A DNA stretch of 36,270 bases from JBBQRS01 sp038214535 (GCA_038214535.1 JBBQRS010000045.1:1-36270); one strand, 5' to 3'; counted from the first letter of the stretch, positions 28,353 to 36,270 are shown. Numbers and translations: made by a program. Notes: a model not told the origin generated them from the letters alone.

Positions 28353-29228
28353 ATGGCCGGCCGGCAGGCAACGAAGTCATCAGCCAGGCGCAACAAAAAA
28401 AGCGCAAAAGCCCAGCCCACCGAGCGAGCAACGCAAACGTGGCGGCAGCCGCCGCCTACGCCGCGCGCCAAGATGGTGCGCAAGGAAACCCGCACCGCGC
28501 GGGTGACGCGCCCGAGCATGTCACCGGTGCGCATCTGGTTGGCGCGCATCAACTGGCTTCAGGTGGCTATTTTCGCCGCCCTGATTGCGGCGGCAGGCGG
28601 CGCGGCCTACGGCATCACGCTAGAACCGTTCCGGGTCGCCCCTGACACGGTTGAGGTCACCGGCAATCGCCGCCTGGCCGCCTGGGAAGTGATGGACGCA
28701 GCGCAGGTTGCCGGGGACAACGTCTTTACAGTGCAGGCCGACGCCGTCGCCGATCGGCTGTTGGCGCTACCGGGCGTGAAAAGCGTGGGCGTGCGCGTGC
28801 ATCTGCCCAACCAGGTCCTCATTGACGTGGCGGAGTTTCTGCCGCTGGTGGAATGGCAGAAGCCCGAAGGCCGGCTGTGGCTGGCGGAGGACGGCTCGTC
28901 GGTACCCATCGCAGGCAACCCGCCCGCGATGATCCTGGTGGACCCGAGGGGAGAAGCCGGCGACGCCAACGGCAAGCTACGCAAAAACATTCGCGAAGAC
29001 CTGACGGTCATCCAGCAGGTACTTCCCGAACAGCGAGAGTTTTATTACGGCGCGTCGGAAGGTCTCTACTTCCGTGCGCCGGAGGGCTGGAACGTCTATC
29101 TCGGCGAAGAGGGCAATGTCGAGCACAAGCTGGAGATCCTGGCCGGCTTGCAGAACGAACTCATCACACGGGAACCGAAGCCCAGGAAAGTGGACCTGCG
29201 CTTCCCTGAGTTCCCCACTCTTGAATAG
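28353..29228 (+). CDS. ftsQ: Cell division protein FtsQ/DivIB (POTRA domain)
   Basis: FtsQ scaffolds the divisome by binding FtsL and the DivIC/FtsB-type protein outside the membrane. The 291-residue protein has a long, very basic N-terminal cytoplasmic part (1-60, rich in Lys/Arg/Thr), a membrane helix (about 68-88), a POTRA domain (about 95-165: VEVTGNRRLAAWEVM, VFTVQADAVADRLLALPGVKSVGVRVHLPNQVLIDVAE) and a beta-rich C-terminal region. The ATG follows AGAGG. ftsA begins 8 bp after the stop. Assignment rests on domain order and position ahead of ftsA-ftsZ. Confidence 0.9.
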   Translation: MAGRQATKSSARRNKKSAKAQPTERATQTWRQPPPTPRAKMVRKETRTARVTRPSMSPVRIWLARINWLQVAIFAALIAAAGGAAYGITLEPFRVAPDTVEVTGNRRLAAWEVMDAAQVAGDNVFTVQADAVADRLLALPGVKSVGVRVHLPNQVLIDVAEFLPLVEWQKPEGRLWLAEDGSSVPIAGNPPAMILVDPRGEAGDANGKLRKNIREDLTVIQQVLPEQREFYYGASEGLYFRAPEGWNVYLGEEGNVEHKLEILAGLQNELITREPKPRKVDLRFPEFPTLE

Positions 29229-29236
29229 GTGACGCC

Positions 29237-30487
29237 TTGGCGGAGAAAAGCAAGACCAACAAAGGCCAGATCATTTGTGCGCTGGACGTGGGCACGACGA
29301 AAATCGTCGCGCTGATCGCCGAAGTTGACGAGTACGAAACCCTGCGGGTGATCGGCGCGGGCCGCGTACCGGCGCATGGCCTGCGGCGCGGCGTCGTCAT
29401 CAACACGGCGGAGGCGCAGGCCGCCATCGCGCAGGCCATTGATGAAGCCGAAGGCACGTCGGATCAGGTGATGAGCCAGGCCTACGTCGGCATCGCGGGC
29501 AGTCACATCAACTCCGTCAACAGCAAAGCCGCGATTGCGGTGGGGCGTAGCGGGCGCGCCATCACCCGCGACGATACCCAGCGCGCGCTGGAGCAGGCGC
29601 AGAACATCGCCGTGCCCCACAACCGCGACATCATCCACGCCGTGCCGCGCAGCTACACCGTGGACGACCAGAAGGGCATCCAGAACCCGATCGGCATGTT
29701 CGGTTATCGGTTGGAAGTGGACGCCAGCATCATCACGGGCGCGGCGTCGGCCATCACCAACCTGGTCAACTGCGTGCGCGCCCACGGCGTCGAGATCACC
29801 GACCTCGTGCTTCAGCCGCTGGCGTCCGCCGAAGCCGTGCTCACTGACGACGAGCGGCATCTGGGCGTGGGCCTGGTGGACATCGGCGGCGGCACCACCG
29901 ACCTGGCGATCTATCTGGAGGGCGCGGCCTGGCACACCAACATCCTCGACGTGGGCGGCGATCATTTCGTGCGCGACGTGGCGATGGGCCTGCGGATGCC
30001 CTATGACAAGGCCGAAGAGCTCATCAAAGCGCATGGGGCCGTGCTGCCCGAGGTCATCCCCCATGACGCGACGGTGCGTTGGGGCGCTTTTGGCGAAGAC
30101 GCGCAACAGGTGGTGAACCGGCGCTTGCTTGCCGAAATCCTGAACGCACGCGCCGAAGAAGTCGTGGACCTCGTCATCCGCGAGATGAAACGCAGCGGCT
30201 ACGACGGGCTGCTGCCTGCCGGCATCGTGTTGACAGGCGGCGTCTCGCAACTCGCCGGCTTCCCCGATCTGAGCCGCGAGATGCTGCAATGGCCGGTGCG
30301 CGTGGGGCGACCTACCGGTTTCGTCAGTTCCGTGATGGACCTGACCAGCCCCGAGTATGCGACCGCCGTCGGGCTGCTGTTGTGGGGAATGCGGCGGGGC
30401 GTCGTCGTGCGTGTGCCGACGCCGCCGCAAGATAGCCCGCTCAAACGCATCATGCGATGGATTCGGGGCTTTGTCCCCCTTCCCTGA
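29237..30487 (+). CDS. ftsA: Cell division protein FtsA (TTG start)
   Basis: FtsA is the actin-fold protein that tethers FtsZ to the membrane. The 416 residues include ALDVGTTKIVALIAEVDE (phosphate 1), a 1C subdomain (GIAGSHINSVNSKAAIAV), VGLVDIGGGTTDLAIYLEG (phosphate 2) and IVLTGGVSQLAGFPDLSREM (adenosine). The C-terminal SPLKRIMRWIRGF is an amphipathic membrane-targeting helix as in other FtsA proteins. The TTG at 29237 is chosen because of the upstream AGGTGA and because no other start precedes the conserved region. The ftsZ promoter overlaps its 3' end. Confidence 0.96.
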   Translation: MAEKSKTNKGQIICALDVGTTKIVALIAEVDEYETLRVIGAGRVPAHGLRRGVVINTAEAQAAIAQAIDEAEGTSDQVMSQAYVGIAGSHINSVNSKAAIAVGRSGRAITRDDTQRALEQAQNIAVPHNRDIIHAVPRSYTVDDQKGIQNPIGMFGYRLEVDASIITGAASAITNLVNCVRAHGVEITDLVLQPLASAEAVLTDDERHLGVGLVDIGGGTTDLAIYLEGAAWHTNILDVGGDHFVRDVAMGLRMPYDKAEELIKAHGAVLPEVIPHDATVRWGAFGEDAQQVVNRRLLAEILNARAEEVVDLVIREMKRSGYDGLLPAGIVLTGGVSQLAGFPDLSREMLQWPVRVGRPTGFVSSVMDLTSPEYATAVGLLLWGMRRGVVVRVPTPPQDSPLKRIMRWIRGFVPLP

Positions 30488-30493
30488 AAAGTC

Positions 30494-30502
30494 TGCTATA
30501 AT
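30494..30502 (+). promoter_or_regulatory. Extended -10 promoter of ftsZ
   Basis: TGCTATAAT is a perfect extended -10 (TGn plus TATAAT) beginning 7 bp after the ftsA stop. A TTGTCC lies upstream but with a 20-nt spacer, so any -35 contribution is weak, which is common for extended -10 promoters. The start is expected near 30509, about 40 nt before the ftsZ ATG. This would give ftsZ a separate supply. Confidence 0.6.
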
Positions 30503-30550
30503 TGCCAGCAATCTACAATGATTGACCGAACAGTATTAAGGAGTGAACCT

Positions 30551-31630
30551 ATGAACCCGCGAGGACAGCCAGCATCTTCCAGCGAAAGCCCGGCCCAGAT
30601 CAAAGTCTTAGGGGTCGGCGGCGGCGGCTCAAATGCAGTGAACCGCATGATCGAAGGCGGCATCCAGGGCGTCGAGTTCGTGGCGATTAACACGGACGCG
30701 CAAGCCCTGATGCTCTCTAACGCCCCCCAGCGCCTGCGCATCGGCGACAAGCTGACCAAGGGCCTCGGCTCGGGCGGCGACCCGCAGGTCGGTCAGAAGG
30801 CCGGCGAGGAATCGGTCGAGGAGATCAAGGCCCTGCTGAAGGGCGCGGACATGGTCTTTGTGACCTGCGGCATGGGCGGCGGCACCGGCAGCGGCTCGGC
30901 CCCGATCATCGCCAAAGCGGCGAAGGATTCGGGCGCGCTGACCATCGGCGTCGTGACCAAGCCCTTCACCTTCGAAGGCGCGCGGCGGCGGCGGGTGGCC
31001 GAGGACGGCATCAAGCAACTGCGCGAGAGCGTGGATACCCTGATCATCATCCCCAACGACCGCCTGTTGCAGGTCGTTGACAAGAAGGCCAGCATCCAGC
31101 AGGCCTTCCAGGTCGCCGACGACGTGTTGCGCCAGGGCATCCAGGGCATCTCCGAACTGATCACGGTGCCCGGCCTGATCAACCTCGACTTCGCCGACGT
31201 CCGCTCGATCATGGCCGAGGGCGGCTCGGCCCTCATGGCGATCGGCCAGGCGCAGGGCGACAACCGCGCCCAGATGGCCGCGGAACAGGCCATCCACAGC
31301 TCGCTGCTCGACGTGAGCATCGAAGGCGCGCAAGGCATCCTGTTCAACGTCTGCGGCGGCTCCGATATGAGCCTGTACGAGGTCAACGAAGCGGCGGAGA
31401 TCGTCCGGCGCACGGCAGACCCCGAGGCCAACATCATCTTCGGCGCCGTGGTAGACCCCGAGCTGAAGGACACCGTGCGCATCACCGTCATCGCCACCGG
31501 CTTCGACGCGATCCGCGCGCAGAGCCAGCCGACCACGGAAGACGGCAAGACGCTGGAGTTCCCGAAGCGCATCTACGACCGGGACGATCTGGATATCCCG
31601 GCCTTCCTGCGTCGCTCGCGCCAATCCTGA
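30551..31630 (+). CDS. ftsZ: Cell division GTPase FtsZ
   Basis: FtsZ is the tubulin homologue that forms the Z-ring. With ATG 30551, preceded by AAGGAG and 7 nt, the protein is 359 residues; an in-frame ATG at 30518 lacks a ribosome site. Motifs: VLGVGGGGSNAVNRM, the tubulin signature GGGTGSG (109-115), the T7 catalytic loop NLDFAD (211-216), and the C-terminal FtsA-binding peptide DDLDIPAFLRR near the end. The linker before it is short. It is the last dcw gene; no strong intrinsic terminator follows immediately. Confidence 0.98.
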   Translation: MNPRGQPASSSESPAQIKVLGVGGGGSNAVNRMIEGGIQGVEFVAINTDAQALMLSNAPQRLRIGDKLTKGLGSGGDPQVGQKAGEESVEEIKALLKGADMVFVTCGMGGGTGSGSAPIIAKAAKDSGALTIGVVTKPFTFEGARRRRVAEDGIKQLRESVDTLIIIPNDRLLQVVDKKASIQQAFQVADDVLRQGIQGISELITVPGLINLDFADVRSIMAEGGSALMAIGQAQGDNRAQMAAEQAIHSSLLDVSIEGAQGILFNVCGGSDMSLYEVNEAAEIVRRTADPEANIIFGAVVDPELKDTVRITVIATGFDAIRAQSQPTTEDGKTLEFPKRIYDRDDLDIPAFLRRSRQS

Positions 31631-31689
31631 CGCCCATCGCGGGCGCATCAGAACGCTGGAAACCGCAACAATTCGTGCTGGCTGCCCCT

Positions 31690-31728
31690 CCGGTGTGAGT
31701 CTTGCCTCTCCGCAAGCGCTCACACCGG
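31690..31728 (+). other. Strong two-part stem-loop downstream of ftsZ
   Basis: CCGGTGTGAG (31690-31699) pairs perfectly with CTCACACCGG (31719-31728). Inside, CTTGC (31701-31705) pairs with GCAAG (31712-31716) around a CTCTCC loop, with a small asymmetric internal loop. It is not followed by T residues. It may protect the ftsZ mRNA 3' end, act as a rho-type terminator structure, or be part of a small RNA. Confidence 0.5.
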
Positions 31729-31825
31729 GTGGTCTGGGCGGTACCCGTGTGGCAACCTGACGCTTAACCTACGGTCACCCTACGCACTTACCATCGTTAT
31801 TTCAACCTCGTTAATTCAACCTTAA

Positions 31826-31841
31826 AGTTTAGCATTAAACT
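31826..31841. promoter_or_regulatory. 16-bp palindrome, operator candidate upstream of nrdR
   Basis: AGTTTAGCATTAAACT has perfect 6-bp arms around GCAT. It lies in AT-rich sequence about 35 bp before the predicted nrdR -10, beside two TTCAACCT direct repeats (31801-31808, 31815-31822). It does not match the NrdR box consensus. A second inverted repeat, TAGTAG/CTACTA, lies at 31911-31937. The binding protein is unknown. Confidence 0.3.
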
Positions 31842-31872
31842 CCGCCTGAAGGCTCTTCCGCCCCTCGGCCTG

Positions 31873-31881
31873 TGGTATACT
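31873..31881 (+). promoter_or_regulatory. Extended -10 promoter candidate for nrdR-nrdJ
   Basis: TGGTATACT combines TGn with TATACT (5/6). No good -35 is seen at 17 nt. Transcription from here would give a leader of about 195 nt containing the 31981 palindrome. The remainder of 31631-32082 shows no open gene of its own and no recognised RNA family. Confidence 0.4.
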
Positions 31882-31980
31882 CACCCTCGCCCCACCAGCA
31901 GGGGCATATTTAGTAGATCATCTTATATCAACTACTACCTGTCGTATGTTGAGACCCAGAATCTATCCGAGAATTCTGTA

Positions 31981-32028
31981 GCGTAGGGCCTTGTGCCCGT
32001 CCGCGACGCCCACAAGGGGCTAAACTAC
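31981..32028. repeat. GTAG...CTAC palindromic repeat upstream of nrdR
   Basis: GCGTAGGGCCTTGTG is mirrored by CACAAGGGGCTAAACTAC, with inner CGTC/GACG pairing. The final 22 bases are identical to 28285-28306 upstream of ftsQ. As RNA it would form a stem in the nrdR leader, about 55 nt before the start codon. Confidence 0.65.
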
Positions 32029-32082
32029 GAATATTCAGATAGACTTTTAATCATAACGGCGGACACCGGAGGAGGTAAGCAG

Positions 32083-32532
32083 ATGCAATGTCCTTATTGC
32101 GGCGAGCCCGACTCGCGCGTCGTGGATACGCGTGCGACCGCCGAGAGCATCCGCCGGCGGCGCGAATGCCAGCGATGCCGCAAGCGCTTCACGACGTATG
32201 AGCAGATTTCCGAGTCGCTCTTCATCGTCAAGCGCGATGGGCGGCGCGAACCGTTCGACCGGCACAAGTTGTTGCAGGGGATGCGCATCGCCTGCGCCAA
32301 GCGCCCCATCGCCGCCGCCGACGTGGAACGCGCCGTGAATCAGATCGAAGAGCGGGTGTTCAGCATGGGCAAGGCCGAAATCCGCAGCGACGTGGTCGGC
32401 CAGATGGTGCTGGAGAAGCTGGAGGAGCTGGATCCGCTGGCCTACATCCGCTTTGCGATTGTGTATTTAGAGCTTGAAGACGTGCAGGCCTTGCGCACAG
32501 AACTTGAACGCCTGATGTCCGAGCGGGCGTAG
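32083..32532 (+). CDS. nrdR: Transcriptional repressor NrdR
   Basis: NrdR represses ribonucleotide reductase genes in response to ATP/dATP. The 149-residue protein has the N-terminal zinc ribbon (C3, C6, C29, C32), the RRRRECQRC basic segment and the ATP-cone (VKRDGRREPFDRHKLLQGM onward). The frame is open 90 bases further upstream through the palindromic repeat, but ATG 32083, preceded by GGAGGAGG, is the true start. It is followed 31 bp later by nrdJ, its expected target. No clear pair of NrdR boxes was found upstream, so autoregulation is not established. Confidence 0.97.
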   Translation: MQCPYCGEPDSRVVDTRATAESIRRRRECQRCRKRFTTYEQISESLFIVKRDGRREPFDRHKLLQGMRIACAKRPIAAADVERAVNQIEERVFSMGKAEIRSDVVGQMVLEKLEELDPLAYIRFAIVYLELEDVQALRTELERLMSERA

Positions 32533-32563
32533 TTTTTGAATCCATCTAAGGGAGATTTTTGGA

Positions 32564-35500
32564 ATGGCGAAGCAGCGTACCGCAACATTGGCTTTCGAGC
32601 CGGCCCTCACCCCGCCGGTCGAGATCGAACTATCCGAGAACAGCCGGCAGGTGCTGCGCAAGCGGTATCTGCGCAAGGGGTTGGACGGCAAGCCCATCGA
32701 GGACATCGAGGGGATGTTCCGCCGCGTGGCGAACGCCGTGGCCGAACCCGACGCCGCCTATGGCTATGATATAGAAACCACCGAAGATTCGTTTTACGCG
32801 CTGCTCTCCGATCTGCGGTTCTTCCCGAACTCGCCCACCTTCACCGGCGCGGGCACGCCCCTGGGCCAGCTCGCCGCCTGTTTCGTCCTGCCCATCTCCG
32901 ACGACCTCGGCAAGGCGTCCGACGGCATCTTCCAGACCCTGCGCGATGCTGCGTTGATCCAGCAGACCGGCGGCGGCAATGGTTTCTCCTTCTCGCGCCT
33001 GCGCCCCAAGAACGACGCCGTCGCCACCAGCGCGGGCGTCGCCACCGGGCCGGTCGGCTTCCTGCGCGTCTACGACATCGCCTTCGGCGAGGTGGCCCAG
33101 GGCGGCACGCGGCGGGGTGCGAACATGGCCGTCCTGCGCGTGGATCACCCCGATATCGAAGATTTCATCTCCTGCAAGGCCGAGGAAGGTCAGATCAGCA
33201 ATTTCAACATCTCCGTGGGCATCACCGACGCCTTCATGCAGGCCGTGGAAGCCGACGCGGATTTCCCGCTGGTCAGCCCGCGCGACGGCGCGGTGACGCG
33301 CACCGCGCGCGCCCACGACCTGTTCGACAAGATCGTCACCTTCGCGCACCACAACGGCGAGCCCGGCGCGCTCTTCCTAGACGCCGCCAACCGCGCCAAC
33401 CCCGTGCCGCACCTCTACAAGCTGGAAGCGACAAATCCCTGCTTTGCCGGTGAGACCCGCATTGCCACCGACGCCGGATTCCTCACCATGGAGACACTCG
33501 CGCAGGATGGTCGCGCCCCCGTGATCGCCGTAGATGCGCGCACCACCCCCGAAGGGTTTGACGCCGCCATCCACGCACGCGCGGCCTCGCCCGTCACGCT
33601 CACCCGCAAGCAGGCTTCGGTGCGCCGCCTGACGACGCGAATGGGCTACGAAGTGGTTGCGACGCCAGATCATCGCTTCCTGACACCGGATCGCGGCTGG
33701 GTGGCCGTCGGGCAACTCAACACGGGCGACCGCGTCCTGCTCCAATCCACCGAAGGCCCCTGGAGCCGCGACGTTGAACTGCCCAATCTCGCGCACATGC
33801 AACAGGCGCTCGGCGTGATGGCGCACGGCGGCGACCATGCGAGCGGCGCGACGGTGACCCGGTACGATTTTCAGGAGCAGTACGCCAACGTCCCAAGCTT
33901 GTGGAGCCGGGAATTGGGCGTCCTCCTCGGTTGGCTGGTGGGCGATGGCTGGCTCAGCCCCGCCAGCAACTCGCCGGTGGGGTTTGCGTTCGGCGGAGAC
34001 CCGCAGCCGGTTCATAGCCTGATGACGCAGTGGTTCGGGCCGGGCCATCTGCACGACCACGGCAGCGTGCAGCAGCTCACCTATGGCCGGCTGCCCTACG
34101 AGTTCTTCGCCTCCCTCGGCGTGCAGGCGGTTCCCGCGCCGCAGAAAGCCGTCCCCGCGAGCATCTGGCGCGCCCCACGCCCTGCCGTTATTGGCTTCTT
34201 GCAGGGGCTTTTCAGCGCCGATGGCTCCGTGCAGCACAACGCAGCTAAGCAGGATTGCACCGTGCGACTCGCCAGTTCATCCCGGCAATTGGTGGGCGAT
34301 GTGCAACTCCTGCTCGCCAACCTGGGGATCGTGTCGCGCATCTACAACCGCCGCCCGGCGCAAAATCGCCCCATGCCCGATGGCCGCGGCGGCAGCAAGC
34401 TGTATGCAACCGCGCCGCAGTTCGAGCTGGTGATCGGCAAGGCCAATCGTGACCGTTTTGCGGCCCTGGTCGGCTTCGCCGACGCGAGGAAGCAGGCAAC
34501 ACTGGACGCGTTCGTTGCGCAGCAGCGCCGGGGTCCATACCGCGAAACATACACCGACGGTGTGGCATCCGTGACAGACGCCGGTGTGACCGATGTCTAC
34601 GATCTGACGGAGCCGGTCACGCACAGCCTGGTCGCGAACGGGCTGATCGCCCACAACTGCGGCGAGCAGTGGCTTGGGCCTTACGAGAACTGCTGCCTCG
34701 GCTCGATCAACCTGGCGCAGCACGTCACCGCCGACGGCAAGGTGGACTGGGCGAAGCTCGCAGAGAGCACGGTGGTCAGCACCCGCTTCCTCGACAACGT
34801 CGTGGACGCCAACAAATATGTCCCTGCGGTGCCGCAACTGCGCGAGGCCGCGCTGCGCAACCGGCGCATCGGCCTGGGCATCATGGGCCTGGGCGACCTG
34901 ATGTACCGCCTCGGCGTGCGCTACGGCTCGCCGGAGGGGCAAGAGTTCGCCGCCCAGGTGATGGAGTTCGTCCGCTTCCACGCGATGCGCACCAGCGTCG
35001 CGCTGGCCGAGGAACGCGGCCCGTTCCTCGCCATCACCGGCAGCATCTACGACCCCGCGGACCTCAAGTGGACGCCGCCCACGCCGCTCGCGCCCTACAA
35101 GCACGACTGGGAGCGCCCGGCGCTGGACTGGGGCGAGATCGTCGAGGGCATCAAGGAGCACGGCATCCGCAACGCCGCGCAGACCACCGTGGCCCCCACC
35201 GGCACGATCGGCACCGTGGCCGGCTGCGAGGGCTACGGCTGCGAGCCGGTGTTCGCGCTGGCCTACACCCGCACCGTCAAAGACGGCGACCGCGACCTCA
35301 AGCTGACCTACACCAGCCCGCTCTTCGAGACCGCGCTGGCCGCGGAGGGTCTGGACGAAGCCGCCCGCAAATCCATCGGCGAGATCGTCAGCCTGACCGG
35401 TTCGTGCCAGGATGTGCCGCAGGTACCCGAAGCGCTGCGCCGCGTCTTCGTCGTCTCGCAAGATATCACCGCCGAAGAGCACGTGCGGATGCAGGCCGCG

Positions 35501-36270
35501 ATCCAGGCATTCGTTGACAACTCGATTTCCAAAACCTGTAATTTTCCCGAACACGCCACAGTGGACGACGTGAAGAAAGCCTACGTGCTGGCGTGGCAAC
35601 TCGGCTGCAAGGGGTTGACGGTTTACGTGACGGGCAGCCGGCAGGAAGTGGTGCTGGAGACGAAGGCGACCGCCGATAGCAAGGGCAAGCCGGCGACGAC
35701 TGACGCGCAACCTGCGCTCATCCCGGAGCCTGCCCTGCCGGAATACGCCCTGCCGATGGCGAAGCGCCCGCGGCCCGGCGTGGTATCCGGCGTCACCTAT
35801 CGCAAGGAGACCCCCCTGGGCACGGCCTACATTACGGTGAATGTCAACGGCGGCAATCAACCGTTCGAGGTGTTCATGAACGTGGGCAAGGCCGGTAGCG
35901 ACGTCGCCGCGGTGTCCGAGGCGCTGGGGCGGCTGATCTCGCTGGCGTTGCGCCTGCCCAGCCCGCTCCGCCCGGCTGAGCGGCTGGGGCTGATCATTGA
36001 CCAGATGGCGGGCATCGGCGGCGGCCGGTCGCTGGGCTTCGGCGCCAACCGGGTGCGCAGCCTGCCCGACGCAGTGGCCCAGGTGCTGCAAGAGCATCTC
36101 AGCGGCCCCGCGGCCCCGACCGACCAGGACGATGAGCCGCATGGCGTCTCCGCCGACCAGCTCCCCCTGCCCATCACCGACCGCATCATCGGCGACCTCT
36201 GCCCCGACTGCGGCCAGGCTGCCTTCATCCCCACCGAGGGCTGTCGTAAGTGCATGGCGTGTGGCTATAG
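32564..36270 (+). CDS. nrdJ: Class II (B12-dependent) ribonucleotide reductase with intein, 3' end cut
   Basis: NrdJ converts ribonucleotides to deoxyribonucleotides using adenosylcobalamin. The frame is open from ATG 32564 (behind AAGGGAG) to the window edge, 1235 codons; removing the 406-residue intein leaves about 829. Class II features: LAACF (redox Cys106), QTGGGNGFSFSRLRP, GTRRGANMAVL, the active-site NP-CGEQ interrupted by the intein (radical Cys699 in precursor numbering), ENCCLGSINL (redox Cys710, 11 residues on), TVAPTGTIGTVAG, and the C-terminal zinc/redox tail CPDCG...CRKCMACGYS. Only a few residues should be missing. The last visible bases TATAG are out of frame as a stop. It is co-transcribed with nrdR. 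Confidence 0.96.
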   Translation, partial: MAKQRTATLAFEPALTPPVEIELSENSRQVLRKRYLRKGLDGKPIEDIEGMFRRVANAVAEPDAAYGYDIETTEDSFYALLSDLRFFPNSPTFTGAGTPLGQLAACFVLPISDDLGKASDGIFQTLRDAALIQQTGGGNGFSFSRLRPKNDAVATSAGVATGPVGFLRVYDIAFGEVAQGGTRRGANMAVLRVDHPDIEDFISCKAEEGQISNFNISVGITDAFMQAVEADADFPLVSPRDGAVTRTARAHDLFDKIVTFAHHNGEPGALFLDAANRANPVPHLYKLEATNPCFAGETRIATDAGFLTMETLAQDGRAPVIAVDARTTPEGFDAAIHARAASPVTLTRKQASVRRLTTRMGYEVVATPDHRFLTPDRGWVAVGQLNTGDRVLLQSTEGPWSRDVELPNLAHMQQALGVMAHGGDHASGATVTRYDFQEQYANVPSLWSRELGVLLGWLVGDGWLSPASNSPVGFAFGGDPQPVHSLMTQWFGPGHLHDHGSVQQLTYGRLPYEFFASLGVQAVPAPQKAVPASIWRAPRPAVIGFLQGLFSADGSVQHNAAKQDCTVRLASSSRQLVGDVQLLLANLGIVSRIYNRRPAQNRPMPDGRGGSKLYATAPQFELVIGKANRDRFAALVGFADARKQATLDAFVAQQRRGPYRETYTDGVASVTDAGVTDVYDLTEPVTHSLVANGLIAHNCGEQWLGPYENCCLGSINLAQHVTADGKVDWAKLAESTVVSTRFLDNVVDANKYVPAVPQLREAALRNRRIGLGIMGLGDLMYRLGVRYGSPEGQEFAAQVMEFVRFHAMRTSVALAEERGPFLAITGSIYDPADLKWTPPTPLAPYKHDWERPALDWGEIVEGIKEHGIRNAAQTTVAPTGTIGTVAGCEGYGCEPVFALAYTRTVKDGDRDLKLTYTSPLFETALAAEGLDEAARKSIGEIVSLTGSCQDVPQVPEALRRVFVVSQDITAEEHVRMQAAIQAFVDNSISKTCNFPEHATVDDVKKAYVLAWQLGCKGLTVYVTGSRQEVVLETKATADSKGKPATTDAQPALIPEPALPEYALPMAKRPRPGVVSGVTYRKETPLGTAYITVNVNGGNQPFEVFMNVGKAGSDVAAVSEALGRLISLALRLPSPLRPAERLGLIIDQMAGIGGGRSLGFGANRVRSLPDAVAQVLQEHLSGPAAPTDQDDEPHGVSADQLPLPITDRIIGDLCPDCGQAAFIPTEGCRKCMACGY
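33440..34657 (+). mobile_element. In-frame intein with LAGLIDADG homing endonuclease in nrdJ
   Basis: The 406-residue insert (precursor residues 293-698) starts with Cys (CFAGETRIATDAG, block A), has the block B TPDHRF with the splicing Thr and His, and ends VYDLTEPVTHSLVANGLIAHN (blocks F and G, terminal His-Asn) before Cys+1. Two LAGLIDADG motifs, LLGWLVGDGWL (454-464) and GFLQGLFSADG (544-554), keep their catalytic Asp (461, 553), so both splicing and endonuclease activities look intact. It splits the active-site motif NP|CGEQ, and the +1 residue is the catalytic radical cysteine. Base composition is close to the host gene, suggesting long residence. Confidence 0.95.

Noticed and set aside
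31640..31760. Cobalamin riboswitch ahead of the B12-dependent reductase
   Set aside because: GGTGTGAG with nearby stems looked suggestive, but the conserved B12 box and core elements are absent.
34277..36142. 621-codon open frame antisense to nrdJ (and 29096-30511 antisense to ftsA)
   Set aside because: Both lie wholly opposite conserved genes and have shadow-type composition.
36266..36270. TAG at the window end as the nrdJ stop
   Set aside because: It is out of frame: the codons read TGT GGC TAT AG, so the gene continues past the edge.

Overview
The window is a GC-rich bacterial chromosome segment made almost entirely of housekeeping genes. It probably comes from a member of the Chloroflexota, most likely an Anaerolineae-type lineage. 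I infer this from the gene order, the large lineage-type insertions in RpoB and RpoC, the MurG sequence style and the class II (B12-dependent) ribonucleotide reductase. I could not run a phylogeny, so the placement is tentative.

Left part (1-12800, minus strand): a transcription/translation block read right to left as rpoB, rpoC, rpsL, rpsG, fusA and tuf (tuf is cut by the window edge). Good sigma70-type promoters are visible before rpoB (TTGACA, 17 nt, TATGAT), before rpsL and before tuf. Hairpins lie in the rpoB leader, between rpoC and rpsL, between rpsG and fusA, and in the long tuf leader, so the block is probably several transcription units rather than one.

Centre (12800-31630, plus strand): a divergent division and cell wall (dcw) cluster: mraZ, rsmH, an ftsL-like gene, ftsI, murF, mraY, murD, ftsW, murG, two small membrane-protein genes, murC, murB, ddl, ftsQ, ftsA, ftsZ. 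It starts with a textbook MraZ operator of four 10-bp repeats. The Mur enzymes make lipid II and the Fts proteins build the septum. murE is absent from its usual place. Most genes abut or overlap by 1-7 nt. The exception is ftsW/murG, which overlap by 278 bp in different frames: a long basic FtsW tail and a Pro/Ala-rich insertion in MurG are written in the same DNA.

Right part (31631-36270, plus strand): a structured 450-bp intergenic region, then nrdR (repressor) and nrdJ (class II ribonucleotide reductase, open at the window edge). nrdJ carries a 406-residue LAGLIDADG intein placed directly before the catalytic radical cysteine.

Intergenic spaces hold imperfect palindromes sharing GTAG...CTAC ends and, in three of four, a GGCTAAA core (around 2757, 26996, 28222 and 31983). 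They look like one family of dispersed palindromic repeats. No rRNA, tRNA, CRISPR or insertion sequence was seen. The best candidates for something undescribed are the ftsW/murG dual-coding overlap, the apparent non-canonical (AUU) start of rsmH, the structured leaders and the palindromic repeat family.
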